From DATKAS01 sp963733765 (lineage in GTDB: Bacteria > Actinomycetota > Acidimicrobiia > Acidimicrobiales > DATKAS01): 64,000 bases of DNA. A program made the translations under genes and the position numbers. The notes under the pieces are model-generated. The model searched no databases. It worked only from the letters and a program-made list of their open reading frames with translations, and was not told the DNA's origin. The stretch spans positions 537,923 through 601,922 of the forward strand of contig CAVTEI010000007.1 in NCBI GenBank assembly GCA_963733765.1, written 5' to 3'. Shown here piece after piece: positions 9,162-17,520 of the stretch. The number at the start of each line of letters is the position of its first letter. Within the stretch, counting starts at the first letter, position 1.

Positions 9162-10513
9162 AGTTCGGCATCTTCTACGAGCACCAGCTCCCGCGCCCGT
9201 GGACCGAGGAGTCCGAGCAGGTCCTCATCCAGAACGCGCTGGATCAGGTCGAGTTCGCCGACAAGCTCGGCATCCAGTACGTGTGGGAGGTCGAGCACCA
9301 CTTCCTCGAGGAGTACTCCCACTCCTCGGCCCCCGAGATCTTCCTCGCTGCGTGCAGCCAGCGCACGAAGAACATCCGTCTCGGCCACGGCATCATCCAG
9401 ACCGCGCCGCTCTACAACCACCCCGCCCGCACGGCGGAGCGCGTGGCGACGCTCGACCTCGTGTCAAACGGTCGCGTCGACTTCGGCTCGGGCGAGTCGT
9501 CGAGCGAAGCCGAGCTCGGTGGCTTCCAGATCGACCCGCTCATCAAACGTGAGATGTGGCTCGAGGGCCTCGAGGTCGCGGTGCGGTGCATGACCGAGAC
9601 GCCGTTCACCGGTGTCGACGGGCAGTACATCCAGATGCCGCCGCGCAACGTCGTGCCGAAGCCCGTGCAGAAGCCCCATCCCCCGCTCTGGGTGGCGTGC
9701 TCACGCCGCGAGACGATCCTGCTCGCCGCCGAGAAGGGCATCGGCGCGCTCACGTTCGCGTTCATCGATCCGGAGGAAGCGCTGCACTGGGTCGGCGACT
9801 ACGAGCGCACGCTCGAGGAGAGCGGCGTGCCGGTCGGTGAGGCCGTCAACGCACAGGTCGCCTGCGTCACGCCGATGATGGTGCACCACGACGAGCACGA
9901 GGCCATCAAGCGCGGCATCGAGGGCGCCAACTTCTTCGGGTATTCGCTCGGTCACTACTACGTCTTCGGCGAGCACAAGCCGGGCGTCACCGACGTGTGG
10001 CACGAGTACAACGAGCGCCGCGACACGCTCGGCTACTCCCCCGAAGCCGCCGCGCAGGCGCTCGAGGAAGAGCGGCTCGGCGCCAAGATCGCGTCCGGCG
10101 ACACGACAGGGCTGCGCGGCGCGATCGGCACGCCCGATCAGGTCCGCGAGTACCTCCGCCGCTACGAGGAGTGCGGCGTCGACCAGGTGATCTTCGTGCA
10201 GCAGGCGGGCAAGAACCGCCACGAGGACATCATGGAGGCGCTCGAGATCTTCGGAAAGGAAGTGCTCCCCGAGTTCGCCGAGCGCGACGAGAAGCTCGTC
10301 GCCGAGAAGGCCAAGCGCCTCGAGCCGGTCGTCGAGAAGGTGCTCGCCCGCAAGGAGCGCACCGAGCGCGATCTCGACGGCTACACGTTCCCGGCCATGC
10401 CGCGGAAGTGGGCCGACACCACGAACTCCGACGAGATGAAGGAATGGCTCCAGAAGTTCGCCGACGACCGCGCCCTCGGCAAGAACGACGCCTCGCTCGG
10501 CATCAATGTGTGA
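9158..10513 (+). CDS. LLM-class (bacterial luciferase-like) monooxygenase
   Basis: A 451-residue luciferase-like protein, longer than the other LLM genes here. MKFGIFYEHQLPRPW with VWEVEHHFLEEYSHSSAPE (the EHHF motif of luciferase and alkanal monooxygenases), LGHGIIQTAPLYNHPARTAE, and DFGSGESSSEAELGGF. It has a charged C-terminal extension of ~80 residues after the barrel (KLVAEKAKRLEPVVEKVLAR), probably helical. FMN-type chemistry with molecular oxygen is likely from the luciferase-like motifs. Translationally coupled to the ferritin-like gene and probably induced through the TetR operator at 8026. Confidence 0.85.
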   Translation: MKFGIFYEHQLPRPWTEESEQVLIQNALDQVEFADKLGIQYVWEVEHHFLEEYSHSSAPEIFLAACSQRTKNIRLGHGIIQTAPLYNHPARTAERVATLDLVSNGRVDFGSGESSSEAELGGFQIDPLIKREMWLEGLEVAVRCMTETPFTGVDGQYIQMPPRNVVPKPVQKPHPPLWVACSRRETILLAAEKGIGALTFAFIDPEEALHWVGDYERTLEESGVPVGEAVNAQVACVTPMMVHHDEHEAIKRGIEGANFFGYSLGHYYVFGEHKPGVTDVWHEYNERRDTLGYSPEAAAQALEEERLGAKIASGDTTGLRGAIGTPDQVREYLRRYEECGVDQVIFVQQAGKNRHEDIMEALEIFGKEVLPEFAERDEKLVAEKAKRLEPVVEKVLARKERTERDLDGYTFPAMPRKWADTTNSDEMKEWLQKFADDRALGKNDASLGINV

Positions 10514-10524
10514 TCAGGACGGGA

Positions 10525-10619
10525 GCGGCGCAGTGCGCCGCTCGGGTGCGCGAAGCACCGATTGTCGAGCGCAGCGAGCAGGAGCCGATCGAAGCGCAGC
10601 GGAGAGCGGCGACGAGGAC
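10525..10619. repeat. 95-bp intergenic repeat, copy 1
   Basis: Sits between the convergent ends of the LLM gene (stop 10513) and the phosphoesterase gene (stop 10619). It begins with the hairpin GCGGCGC-AGT-GCGCCGC and continues with GCACCGATTGTCGAGCG and short GCGAGC/GCGCAGCG units. It is 86/95 identical, without gaps, to 48826-48920, which is also between convergent genes. Probably a bidirectional terminator or dispersed palindromic element. Confidence 0.8.
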
Positions 10620-11336
10620 TAACGTCTAGTCCAGGTCTCCCAGCGTTTGAGCTCGACCTTGCCGTTGTCGATCTCGACGTAGCTGCTGCCCCGCAGCCAG
10701 TTGCCCGAGTTCACGTACCGCCCATGGGGCAGCTCCACCTCCAGCGCGTTGTGGGTGTGACCGAAGATGACGGTGTCGAAGCCGCGCTCGAGCAGCATCT
10801 CGGCCGCCCCGAGGTCGAAGGGATCGTCGCGATGGCGGCGTGCCGCCCTTTCCTGCGCCTTGGCGTAGAGGGAGTACACGTCGGGATGCACGAGCAGCGC
10901 CAGGCCGAGCACGCGGGCGCCGCGCTCGTAGCCCTTCGGGTAGCGCACGAACCAGGGGTCGTACAGGTGGCCGTGCTCGATGCGGATGCGACGAGTCGCC
11001 TGAGCGCAGGTTGAGGAACGGCGCGATCTGGGTGAACAACCAGTCCTCGAGGAAGTGCTCGAGCGCGATGTCGTGGTTGCCGACGAGGTAGTAGACGCGG
11101 TTGCCGTCGTGCATGAGCCGGCGCAGCGCGTTGAGCACCGGCACGGCATCGGAGGCGAGCCGCGAGAAGCTCGTCTGCAACATCTCGAAGCCGTCGCCGT
11201 TGATGCACACACTCGTGCGGGTGATGCGCGCGTAGTCGAGGAACTCGACGAGCCGGCCCCGAGCGGTCGACGACGGATTGCCGAGATGGAGGTCGGAGAT
11301 GACGTAGAGCCGATCCTCGCAGGCGTCGATGATCAC
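10619..11336 (-). CDS. Calcineurin-like phosphoesterase (LpxH/COG2908-like), one frameshift
   Basis: A metallophosphoesterase of about 238 residues. Motifs: VISDLHLGNP (D-x-H), ICINGDGFE (GD), VYYLVGNHD (GNHD), EHGHLYDP and FGHTHNALEV (GHTH), enough for a dinuclear metal site. The layout, with the GHLYD segment, fits UDP-2,3-diacylglucosamine pyrophosphatase-like proteins; a lipid A role is unlikely in an actinobacterium. Frame breaks near 11000; removing one base gives GDSRIRIEHGHLYD. Its ATG overlaps the stop of the cyclic-nucleotide-binding gene (ATGA), so the two are co-translated. A cyclic-nucleotide or polar-lipid phosphodiester substrate is possible, not shown. Confidence 0.75.
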
Positions 11337-11722
11337 GCTGAGTCGTCGGTCCCGTTTGTGCCGAGCGCCTTCTCGAGCTCGGCGTTGAGCGTGCGCACCC
11401 GTCCGCTCAGGGAATGAAGCATCTCGAGGGCGAACGTCGGGTCGCGGCGCAAGCGCACCAGCAGCGAGCCCGCGTTGAGCACGAGCAGCTTCGTCTCGCC
11501 GATCGCGACTGCGTCGGCGTCCCGCGGGAGCGACTCGAGCAACGACATCTCCCCGAAGAAGTCGCCCGGGCCGAGATCGCCGAGGACCACCTCACGGCCC
11601 CCCATCTGCTTCGTGATGCGCACCCGTCCCGACTGGATGACGTACATCTCCGCGCCGTGATCGCCGGCGCGCACGATGAGCTCGCCTCCGACCGCCACCT
11701 TCTCCGTCTCCCCCGACCGCAC
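11333..11722 (-). CDS. Stand-alone cyclic-nucleotide-binding domain protein
   Basis: A 129-residue protein made almost entirely of one CNB/Crp-type beta-roll: VAVGGELIVRAGDHGAEMYV, then GRVRITKQMGG, GDLGPGDFFGEMSLLESLPR (the phosphate-binding cassette with FGEM and a downstream Arg), and LLVLNAGSLLVRLRRDPTFA. No DNA-binding helix-turn-helix follows, so it is not a Crp regulator. GTG at 11722 is the start used; an upstream ATG in another frame would join if one C of a CCCC run is spurious. It lies opposite an ABC ATPase with the same domain fused, hinting at shared cAMP or c-di-AMP sensing. Confidence 0.8.
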   Translation of the reverse strand: MRSGETEKVAVGGELIVRAGDHGAEMYVIQSGRVRITKQMGGREVVLGDLGPGDFFGEMSLLESLPRDADAVAIGETKLLVLNAGSLLVRLRRDPTFALEMLHSLSGRVRTLNAELEKALGTNGTDDSA

Positions 11723-11802
11723 CGGGGCGCATATTAGGAGTCGGCGGCCGCTGCGCTACCTTCCGGGGTGGTAGGGGGGAACGCGATGGGGGGCTGGACC
11801 CG

Positions 11803-12849
11803 ATGATGTGGCAAGCGACCCTGCGCGACCTGCAGTGGCGACGTCGCCGTTTCTTGATCGCTGTGACGGGCACCGCTCTCGTCTTCGCCATGAGCTTGCT
11901 GATGTCGGGCCTCGCCGCCAGCTTCACCCTCGAGACCGACCGCGCGCTCGACTCGATCGGTGCAGACGTTTGGGTGGTCCAGGAAGGGCGCGTCCGGCCC
12001 GTTCACAGCGTTCAGCCCGATCCCCGCGACCGACGCCGAGCGGGTGGCCGCAGTCGACGGCATCACCGCTGCTGACCCGATCATCTACGTCCACCAGACG
12101 ATCGGTGACGATCCCGAGGACATCAACCTCTTCGGCGTCGTGCGAGGCGGCATCGGCGAGCCGGAGCTCACCGACGGCCGTGCCCTGGAGGGGCCCAGGC
12201 GAAGCGATCGTGGACCGCGAGCTCAGCGTCGATGTCGGGGAGACGTTCACGATGAGCGGGCGGGAGTGGGAAGTCGTGGGTGAGACGAAGAACACGACGA
12301 TCAACGGCGGCATCCCGACCGTCTTCATCGGCCTCGACGACGCGCAGGAGCTTCTCCTCCTCGGCCCGCTCGCGCTCGCGATCGTCGCGACCGGCAACGC
12401 CCGCTGGGACTGTCGACGGCCTGGAGTTCATGACGAACGACGAGGCTCGGGAGGACATCCTCCGCCCGCTGCAGAACGCAGCGCAGTCGATCGACTTCGT
12501 GCGCATCCTGCTGTGGATCGTCGCCGCCTGCATCGTCGGCTCGATCGTGTATCTCTCGGCGATGGAGCGGACGCGTGACTTCGCCGTGTTCAAGGCCACC
12601 GGCACGTCGAACGGCTCGCTCGCGGGCGGGCTCGCGATTCAGGCAGTGATCCTGTCGGTGGCTGCCGCGATCCTCGCCGCGATCATCGCGACACTCTTGG
12701 CGCCCGTGTTCCCGCTTCCCGTCGAGATCCCGATGAGCGCGTACCTCTGGCTGTTCGTCATCGCCATCGCCGTCGGTCTGTTGGCGAGCCTCGCGGGCCT
12801 GCGGCGCGCCGTGAAGGTCGAGCCCGCACTCGCCTTCGGAGGGCCGTGA
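11803..12849 (+). CDS. FtsX/MacB-type ABC transporter permease, three frameshifts
   Basis: About 348 residues once three extra bases (near 11987, 12193 and 12405) are removed. N-terminal membrane helix LIAVTGTALVFAMSLLMSGL, then a periplasmic domain (VVQEGASGPFTAFSPIPATD, continuing through TFTMSGREWEVVGETK), then three C-terminal helices around IDFVRILLWIVAACIVGSIV, IQAVILSVAAAILAAIIATL and YLWLFVIAIAVGLLASLAGL. This one-plus-three topology is that of the FtsX/DevC/MacB class. It ends in an ATGA overlap with its ATPase. Such exporters move lipoproteins, peptides or signals rather than import nutrients. Confidence 0.8.
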
Positions 12850-13856
12850 TGGCTGAATCGGCCGATCTCGTCGTCACCGACCTCACCGTGGAGTACACCG
12901 CGGGCGACTACGTCGTGCGCCCGCTCGACAAGTTCAACCTGCATGCTCCCGACGGATCGCTGGTGATCCTCCTCGGACCGAGTGGGTGCGGCAAGACGAC
13001 GCTGCTGTCTGCGCTCGCCGGCATCCTCACGCCGACCTCGGGGACGATCACGCATGCCGGCCGCACCCTCACCGGGCTCTCGGGCAAGGCGCTCACCGAG
13101 CACCGCCGCCACGGCGTCGGCGTGGTGTTCCAGGCGTTCAACCTGGTCCCGAGTCTCGACGCGACCGAGAACGTCATGTCGCCGATGGTCGCCGCCGGGC
13201 AGTCGTCCAAGGATGCACGTACCCGCGCGATCGAGCTGCTCGAGGAAGTCGGCCTCGGCGAGCGACTCCATCACCATCCCGGCGACATGTCCGGCGGGCA
13301 GCAGCAACGCGTCGCGATCGCCCGCGCGCTCGGCCTCGATCCTCCGCTGATCCTCGCCGACGAGCCCACCGCCCACCTCGACTACATCCAGGTCGAGACC
13401 GTGTTGCGCATCGTGCGCTCGCTCGCCTGTCCGGGTCGGGTAGTCGTGGTCGCTACGCACGACGACCGGATGATCCCACTCGCCGATCAGGTCGTCGAGC
13501 TCGTGCCGAAGTTCCTGAGCGAAGGTCTCGGTCCCCAGCACCTCGAGCTCGTCAAGGGTGAAGTGCTGTTCGAGCAGGGCGACCGCGGAGATCGCATCTA
13601 CATCATCGAGCACGGCGCGATCGAGGTCGTGCGGATGCGGGGCGATGGCACCGAGGAGTGTCTCGCGGTGCTCAAGTCCGGCGACTACTTCGGTGAGATG
13701 GGGCCACTGTTCGGTTTGCCCCGATCGGCGACGACGCGCGCCGTCGAGGACACCGAGGTGACGGGCTACTCGGTGAAGGACTTCCGCGAGAAGCTCGGCA
13801 TCGAGCGGCTCGGTCAGATCGTCGGCGTCGCCGAAGCGCGCGGACGGGCCAGGTAG
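12846..13856 (+). CDS. ABC transporter ATPase fused to a C-terminal cyclic-nucleotide-binding domain
   Basis: 336 residues, intact. Residues ~1-225 are a LolD/MacB-type ATPase: Walker A GPSGCGKTT, Q-loop VVFQAFNLVPS, signature MSGGQQQRVAIARAL, Walker B LILADEPTAHLD, and switch ATHDDR. Residues ~230-330 are a CNB domain: EQGDRGDRIYIIEHGAIEVV, then GDYFGEMGPLFGLPRSATTR with the FGEM...RSA phosphate cassette. From memory, M. tuberculosis Rv0073 and Rv2564 have a similar build. The domain probably gates ATP hydrolysis or export by a cyclic nucleotide. Partner permease is directly upstream. Confidence 0.88.
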   Translation: MMAESADLVVTDLTVEYTAGDYVVRPLDKFNLHAPDGSLVILLGPSGCGKTTLLSALAGILTPTSGTITHAGRTLTGLSGKALTEHRRHGVGVVFQAFNLVPSLDATENVMSPMVAAGQSSKDARTRAIELLEEVGLGERLHHHPGDMSGGQQQRVAIARALGLDPPLILADEPTAHLDYIQVETVLRIVRSLACPGRVVVVATHDDRMIPLADQVVELVPKFLSEGLGPQHLELVKGEVLFEQGDRGDRIYIIEHGAIEVVRMRGDGTEECLAVLKSGDYFGEMGPLFGLPRSATTRAVEDTEVTGYSVKDFREKLGIERLGQIVGVAEARGRAR

Positions 13857-13866
13857 GCGGCGCGCG

Positions 13867-14706
13867 CTAGCCGATCAGCGAATCGGGCATCGGCAGTGGC
13901 GAGTTGAAGGGCCGGAACCCGTCCTGCACATAGACCGGCTCGTCGCGCACGACGAGGTCGGGGAAGTACTCCGCGATGTGCATCGGGATGCGCACGCAGC
14001 CGTGTGACGCCGGCTTGCTGGGCACCTCCTTCGCGCCGTGCACGGCGATGCCCCGGTTGAAGTACACCGGGTTGTAGAGGCGGCCCAGCCTCGAGGTGCG
14101 CCAGCCGTTCCATCGCCAGGTGAACGCGTACTTCCCCCCTGGCGTGGGCCACGACGCGCTGCGGCCGGTCGAGATGTGCGTGATGAGCACAGCGTTCCCG
14201 CCCTTGTAGGTGATGAGCACCTGGCGGGGCAGATCGATCTCCACCCGGTCCGGCTCGCCGCCTTCGACGAGCGGCTTCGGGCACGAACGGCTGCTGCATC
14301 CGCAGCCACAGCTCCGGCGTGACTTGCCCGTCGACGGGGCCACCCGCGAGCTTCTGGATACGCCCACACGGACTGCGTCATCGCGGTGTCGAACTTGCCG
14401 TCGGGCTCGCCCGGATCGAAATGGAGCTCGAGCAGCCGCTGCTGCACGAGCGCGACCTCGGGTCCCGTCGCACCTTGTCGCGAGCGTGCCGCTGATCGGC
14501 ACCGGCGGGATCGTCGTCGTGATCGGAGCAGCCGTCGTCGTGGGCGCGATGGTCGTCGTGGTCGTCGTCGGCTCAGCCGTGGTCGTCGGCGCTACGGAGG
14601 TCGACGGTTCAGCCGCGGTGGTCGGCGGCGTCTGGGCTCCACTGCTCTCGACGCAGGAGGCGAGCAGCCCGACACACGGAACCGCCCAGAGCCAGCGCCG
14701 CCTCAT
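13867..14706 (-). CDS. Lipoprotein L,D-transpeptidase with peptidoglycan-binding domain, three frameshifts
   Basis: About 279 residues. Signal peptide with lipobox LLASC (Cys18), a long Thr/Pro/Val-rich linker, a PG_binding_1 repeat (VQQRLLELHFDPGEPDGKFD, then TQSVWAYQKLAGG) and a YkuD catalytic domain with VLITHISTG and the catalytic SHGCVRI motif. Frame breaks near 14473, 14362 and 14283, each repaired by removing one base. It cross-links peptidoglycan (3-3 bonds) outside the membrane. The start overlaps the stop of the GT2 gene (ATGA), so the two are co-expressed. The linker is low-complexity repeat DNA. Confidence 0.85.
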   Translation of the reverse strand: MRRRWLWAVPCVGLLASCVESSGAQTPPTTAAEPSTSVAPTTTAEPTTTTTTIAPTTTAAPITTTIPPVPISGTLATRCDGTRGRARAAAAARAPFRSGRARRQVRHRDDAVRVGVSRSSRVAPSTGKSRRSCGCGCSSRSCPKPLVEGGEPDRVEIDLPRQVLITYKGGNAVLITHISTGRSASWPTPGGKYAFTWRWNGWRTSRLGRLYNPVYFNRGIAVHGAKEVPSKPASHGCVRIPMHIAEYFPDLVVRDEPVYVQDGFRPFNSPLPMPDSLIG

Positions 14707-15446
14707 GGTGCGACCTCGATGCTGCGAAGCTCCTTCGAGAGGTGCTTCATCTCCTGGAGGATCTTCACGATCACGGTGGGGCTCGAAAGAGTGGAGACAC
14801 CGCGCGTGCGGGGGAAGTAGTCGACCCCGAACTGCACCATCCGCTTGCCTGACCGCACCGTGCGGATCACCAGCTCGGCGTCGATGAACGAGCCCTCGCT
14901 CACAAACGTCATGCCGTCCAGCACCGGCCGGCGAACGAGCTTGAACGCGAAGTTGACGTCGCGCACGCGCACGCCGAAGACGACGCGCACGAGCATGTTG
15001 TAGATGGCGGAGTAGATGACCCTCTGGAAGCCTTCACCCGTGCGGTCGAACCGATACGCGCTCACGAGGTCGGCCTCGTAGATGCGCAGGAGCCGGCACG
15101 CGCGGCGCACCTCGGCCATGTCGAAGGGCAGGTCGGCGTCCGTGTACAGCACGAGATCGCCCTTGGACTCGCTGAAGCCGGTCTTCACCGATCCGCCGAG
15201 CTTGCGGTTCTTCGGATGGTGGATGACTCGGACGTGGGGGTCCTTCTCTGCCATCTCGTCCGCGATGCGGGGCGTCGCGTCGGTCGACGCGTCGTCCACG
15301 ATGAGGATCTCGTAGTCGGAGACCTCGCTCGCCGCGATCAGCCCCAGACATGCCTCGCGTGCCGCGTCGACGGCGCGGGTGATGTACTCCTCTTCGTTCC
15401 ACATCGGAAAGAAGATCGAGATCATCCCGAAGCGTTCGGGTTCCAC
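14703..15446 (-). CDS. Family 2 glycosyltransferase (polyprenyl-phosphate type)
   Basis: A 247-residue GT-A fold transferase. ISIFFPMWNEEEYI start, ILIVDDASTDATPRIAD nucleotide-sugar motif, LGGSVKTGFSESKGDLV, and the DxD motif DADLPFD. VVFGVRVRDVNFAFKLVRR matches dolichol-phosphate mannosyltransferase/DPM1-like enzymes. No C-terminal membrane helices, so it is a soluble or peripheral inner-leaflet enzyme making a polyprenyl-P-sugar. Coupled by ATGA to the L,D-transpeptidase, which points to envelope glycan or lipoglycan work. Confidence 0.8.
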   Translation of the reverse strand: MEPERFGMISIFFPMWNEEEYITRAVDAAREACLGLIAASEVSDYEILIVDDASTDATPRIADEMAEKDPHVRVIHHPKNRKLGGSVKTGFSESKGDLVLYTDADLPFDMAEVRRACRLLRIYEADLVSAYRFDRTGEGFQRVIYSAIYNMLVRVVFGVRVRDVNFAFKLVRRPVLDGMTFVSEGSFIDAELVIRTVRSGKRMVQFGVDYFPRTRGVSTLSSPTVIVKILQEMKHLSKELRSIEVAP

Positions 15447-15465
15447 CTACGCAATCTCCACGCCT

Positions 15466-16566
15466 TCAGCGTGGCAGACGGAAGCGCTCCATCCGCGGCA
15501 CCGTCGTCGTGCCCATCGCGAGATCGGCGAGCATCAGACCGATGACCGGCGTGAACTTGAACCCGTGTCCTGAGCATGGGGAGCCGACAACGAATGGACC
15601 GCGACGATCAACGACGAAGTCCTCAGTAGGCGTCGTGGTGTACAGGCATGTCACGCCGAACACCGGAATGGGTTCGACGCCAGGGAGCCACCGTTCCGCG
15701 TAACGGACCGCGACATCGACCCGTGCGTGGTCCAGATCGAACGTGCGCGTGTCGCCGTGAACTGCGGGGCCGGTGTGGTGCCCACCGATCTTGATGCCTT
15801 CTCCTGGCGTCCTGAGGCCGTACACCACGTCGTCCCCGTGGTGGATGAAGCTCGGCCACTCCCGCTCGTCCCGAGGCGCGAAGTGCACGACCTGCTCCTG
15901 CGTGACCGTGATCGGCGGGAGAGCGACGTGCGACCCGACGACGGACTCGACCCAGGCTCCCGCGGTGATCACCGCGGTTGCGGCGTCCACCTCGAGGTCG
16001 ATCTCACGACATCGGGCCACGACGTGGTCGTCGCGCTCGACAAGCTCGGCCGGACCCGTGGAGAACCGGACGTGTGCGCCGTGCTCGGCGGCCCGGTCCT
16101 GCAGTGCCCGCACCGTGTCGTCGGCGCGGCACCGGCCGGCGTCGGGTTGGAAGAGCACGGACCGGTCGAAAGCCATCGAGGGCCATCGCTCGTGCGCGGC
16201 CTCCGGCGACAGCATCTCGAAGGCTGCGCCTCGCGCGGTCAGCGCGTCGGCGACCGTGGCGATCACCGCTGGATCGCCATGGTCGAGGCCGCCGGTCGTG
16301 TCGAGCAGCGCCACTCCGGCGTCGTCTTCGAGCTCGCGCCACAGCGGCAGTGCGGCTTGAGCGAGCGCCACGTACTCCACGTCTGGGTACGCGAACCGGA
16401 AGATCCGCGACCCGCCGTGGCTGCTTCCCCGCATATGGCCTTGTTCGAACTGTTCGAGCAATACGACGCGGCGGCCGCGACGAGCCAGCCACCAGGCGGC
16501 CGACGAACCCATCGCGCCGGCGCCGATCACGACGACGTCGCACCCGATCCGTTCGACCTGTGGCAT
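15466..16566 (-). CDS. Sarcosine oxidase/MSOX-family FAD amine oxidase
   Basis: A 366-residue FAD-dependent oxidase (DAO superfamily). Dinucleotide fold VVVIGAGAMGSSAAWWLARR, then QGHMRGSSHGGSRIFRFAYP (the H/S-S-H-G..SR..R..Y signature of monomeric sarcosine oxidase and N-methyltryptophan oxidase), TCLYTTTPTEDFVVD with a Cys at the position that binds FAD covalently in MSOX, and SGHGFKFTPVIG. It oxidises a secondary amine or N-methyl amino acid, giving H2O2. ATG 16566 is preferred over 16587 because the latter lies in a terminator-like hairpin. Nineteen bp before the GT2 gene, so probably one operon. Confidence 0.82.
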   Translation of the reverse strand: MPQVERIGCDVVVIGAGAMGSSAAWWLARRGRRVVLLEQFEQGHMRGSSHGGSRIFRFAYPDVEYVALAQAALPLWRELEDDAGVALLDTTGGLDHGDPAVIATVADALTARGAAFEMLSPEAAHERWPSMAFDRSVLFQPDAGRCRADDTVRALQDRAAEHGAHVRFSTGPAELVERDDHVVARCREIDLEVDAATAVITAGAWVESVVGSHVALPPITVTQEQVVHFAPRDEREWPSFIHHGDDVVYGLRTPGEGIKIGGHHTGPAVHGDTRTFDLDHARVDVAVRYAERWLPGVEPIPVFGVTCLYTTTPTEDFVVDRRGPFVVGSPCSGHGFKFTPVIGLMLADLAMGTTTVPRMERFRLPR

Positions 16567-16586
16567 GGGCGCAGTCTGACGCGACA

Positions 16587-16628
16587 ACGGGCCGGCGGGC
16601 CGTGGGCGAGGACGGCCAGCCGGCCCGT
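16587..16628 (-). terminator. Terminator-like hairpin
   Basis: Perfect 10-bp arms ACGGGCCGGC (16587-16596) and GCCGGCCCGT (16619-16628), 22-nt loop, downstream of the secreted-protein gene on the minus strand. There is no T-tract, as is common in actinobacteria. Confidence 0.5.
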
Positions 16629-16667
16629 AGCCGGGGGGAGGAGGGGGAGGAGGTTGGTGGGGACTGG

Positions 16668-17351
16668 CTACGACGTCGACGCGCCCGAGGCGCTGGTGTC
16701 GCTCGGGGGGTTGGTGTCGCCAGCGTCGTCGGTGTCGTCGGTGTCGTCACCCCGCGGGCCGGGGCCGAACGGGCGGTCCGGGAAGTCGCCGTTCACCATC
16801 GCGGTGATGCGCTCGGTGGCGTTGGCGAGCTTCTCGTCGGCTTCGGCCTGGGTGAGGTCGCCGCTCGCGACCCGCGCGTCGAGGTGCGTCTTCAGGTCGG
16901 CGACGAACGCGTCGATCACGACTTGGGGGTCGACCCCGTTGGCCTGCGCCACCTCGGCGAGGGACTGACCGCCCTGCAGTGCGGTGCGCAGATCCTCGGT
17001 GCTGATGCCGATCGCCGTGGCCGCGATCTCGAGGTTCACGCCGCGGCCGAACCGGTGGCCGCGAAGGCCGTGGTCCGGCCGGGCCTCTTGGATCGCGGCG
17101 ATCACCGCGTCGGCTTGCGCCTGAGTGATCGTGCCGTCGGCGACGAGCGGCGCGAGCGTCTCGCTGAGCCAGGCACCCGGCTCCGGTCGAGTGGCTTCGG
17201 ATTCCGACTCGTCGGTCTGGGCCGGCACCGTCGTCTCGGTGGTGGTGTCCGTCTGGGCGCCCGACACACTCGGGTGGGTGAGAGCGATGCCGGCGATGGC
17301 ACCGCCCGTCAGGCCCGCTGCCAGGCCGGCGGCGGCGAATCGCTTCTTCAT
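16668..17351 (-). CDS. Secreted helical protein of unknown function
   Basis: 227 residues. A Sec signal peptide MKKRFAAAGLAAGLTGGAIA with a likely cleavage after VSGAQ, a Thr/Glu linker, then two helical repeats of one pattern: LAPLVADGTITQAQADAVIA and ARVASGDLTQAEADEKLANA, with GQSLAEVAQANGVDPQVVID between. The tail is Asp/Gly/Ser rich (DDTDDTDDAGD). Proteins with such LxxLVxxGTITQxQAD repeats are common in actinobacteria and unassigned. It is divergent from a two-component system with repeat operators between them, so it is probably a target of that regulator. Confidence 0.65.
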   Translation of the reverse strand: MKKRFAAAGLAAGLTGGAIAGIALTHPSVSGAQTDTTTETTVPAQTDESESEATRPEPGAWLSETLAPLVADGTITQAQADAVIAAIQEARPDHGLRGHRFGRGVNLEIAATAIGISTEDLRTALQGGQSLAEVAQANGVDPQVVIDAFVADLKTHLDARVASGDLTQAEADEKLANATERITAMVNGDFPDRPFGPGPRGDDTDDTDDAGDTNPPSDTSASGASTS

Positions 17352-17447
17352 CGTGGCTCCTTCGGTTGGTGACCGGGAGGGTCCCGGCCGTCGACCCTCA
17401 CGATCGACCCCACCCGTAAGGAGCCTCTGATGTGGGGCTGGGAGTTC

Positions 17448-17487
17448 TGTAAGAAACCTTGTGTAAGAAACCTGCAGCCTCCTTACA
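17448..17487. promoter_or_regulatory. Direct-repeat operator for the response regulator
   Basis: TGTAAGAAACCT occurs at 17448-17459 and again at 17462-17473 (14-bp period), followed by an inverted CTTACA at 17482-17487. Tandem repeats near one helical turn plus are typical of OmpR-class binding. The site lies 33 bp before the regulator ATG (17521) and 96 bp from the divergent secreted-protein start. Binding is inferred. Confidence 0.5.
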
Positions 17488-17520
17488 GATCGTTTGCCCA
17501 GCGTTTGTACGGTGCCTGCG

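Noticed and set aside
14490..14660. Tandem repeat array in the region of gtc/gac triplets
   Set aside because: It encodes the Thr/Val/Pro linker of the transpeptidase lipoprotein; low complexity is explained by the protein, not by a CRISPR or VNTR.
13867..14706. L,D-transpeptidase as a pseudogene because of three frameshifts
   Set aside because: All catalytic motifs are intact and the gene is ATGA-coupled to an intact glycosyltransferase; the three breaks are all single extra bases like elsewhere in the window.
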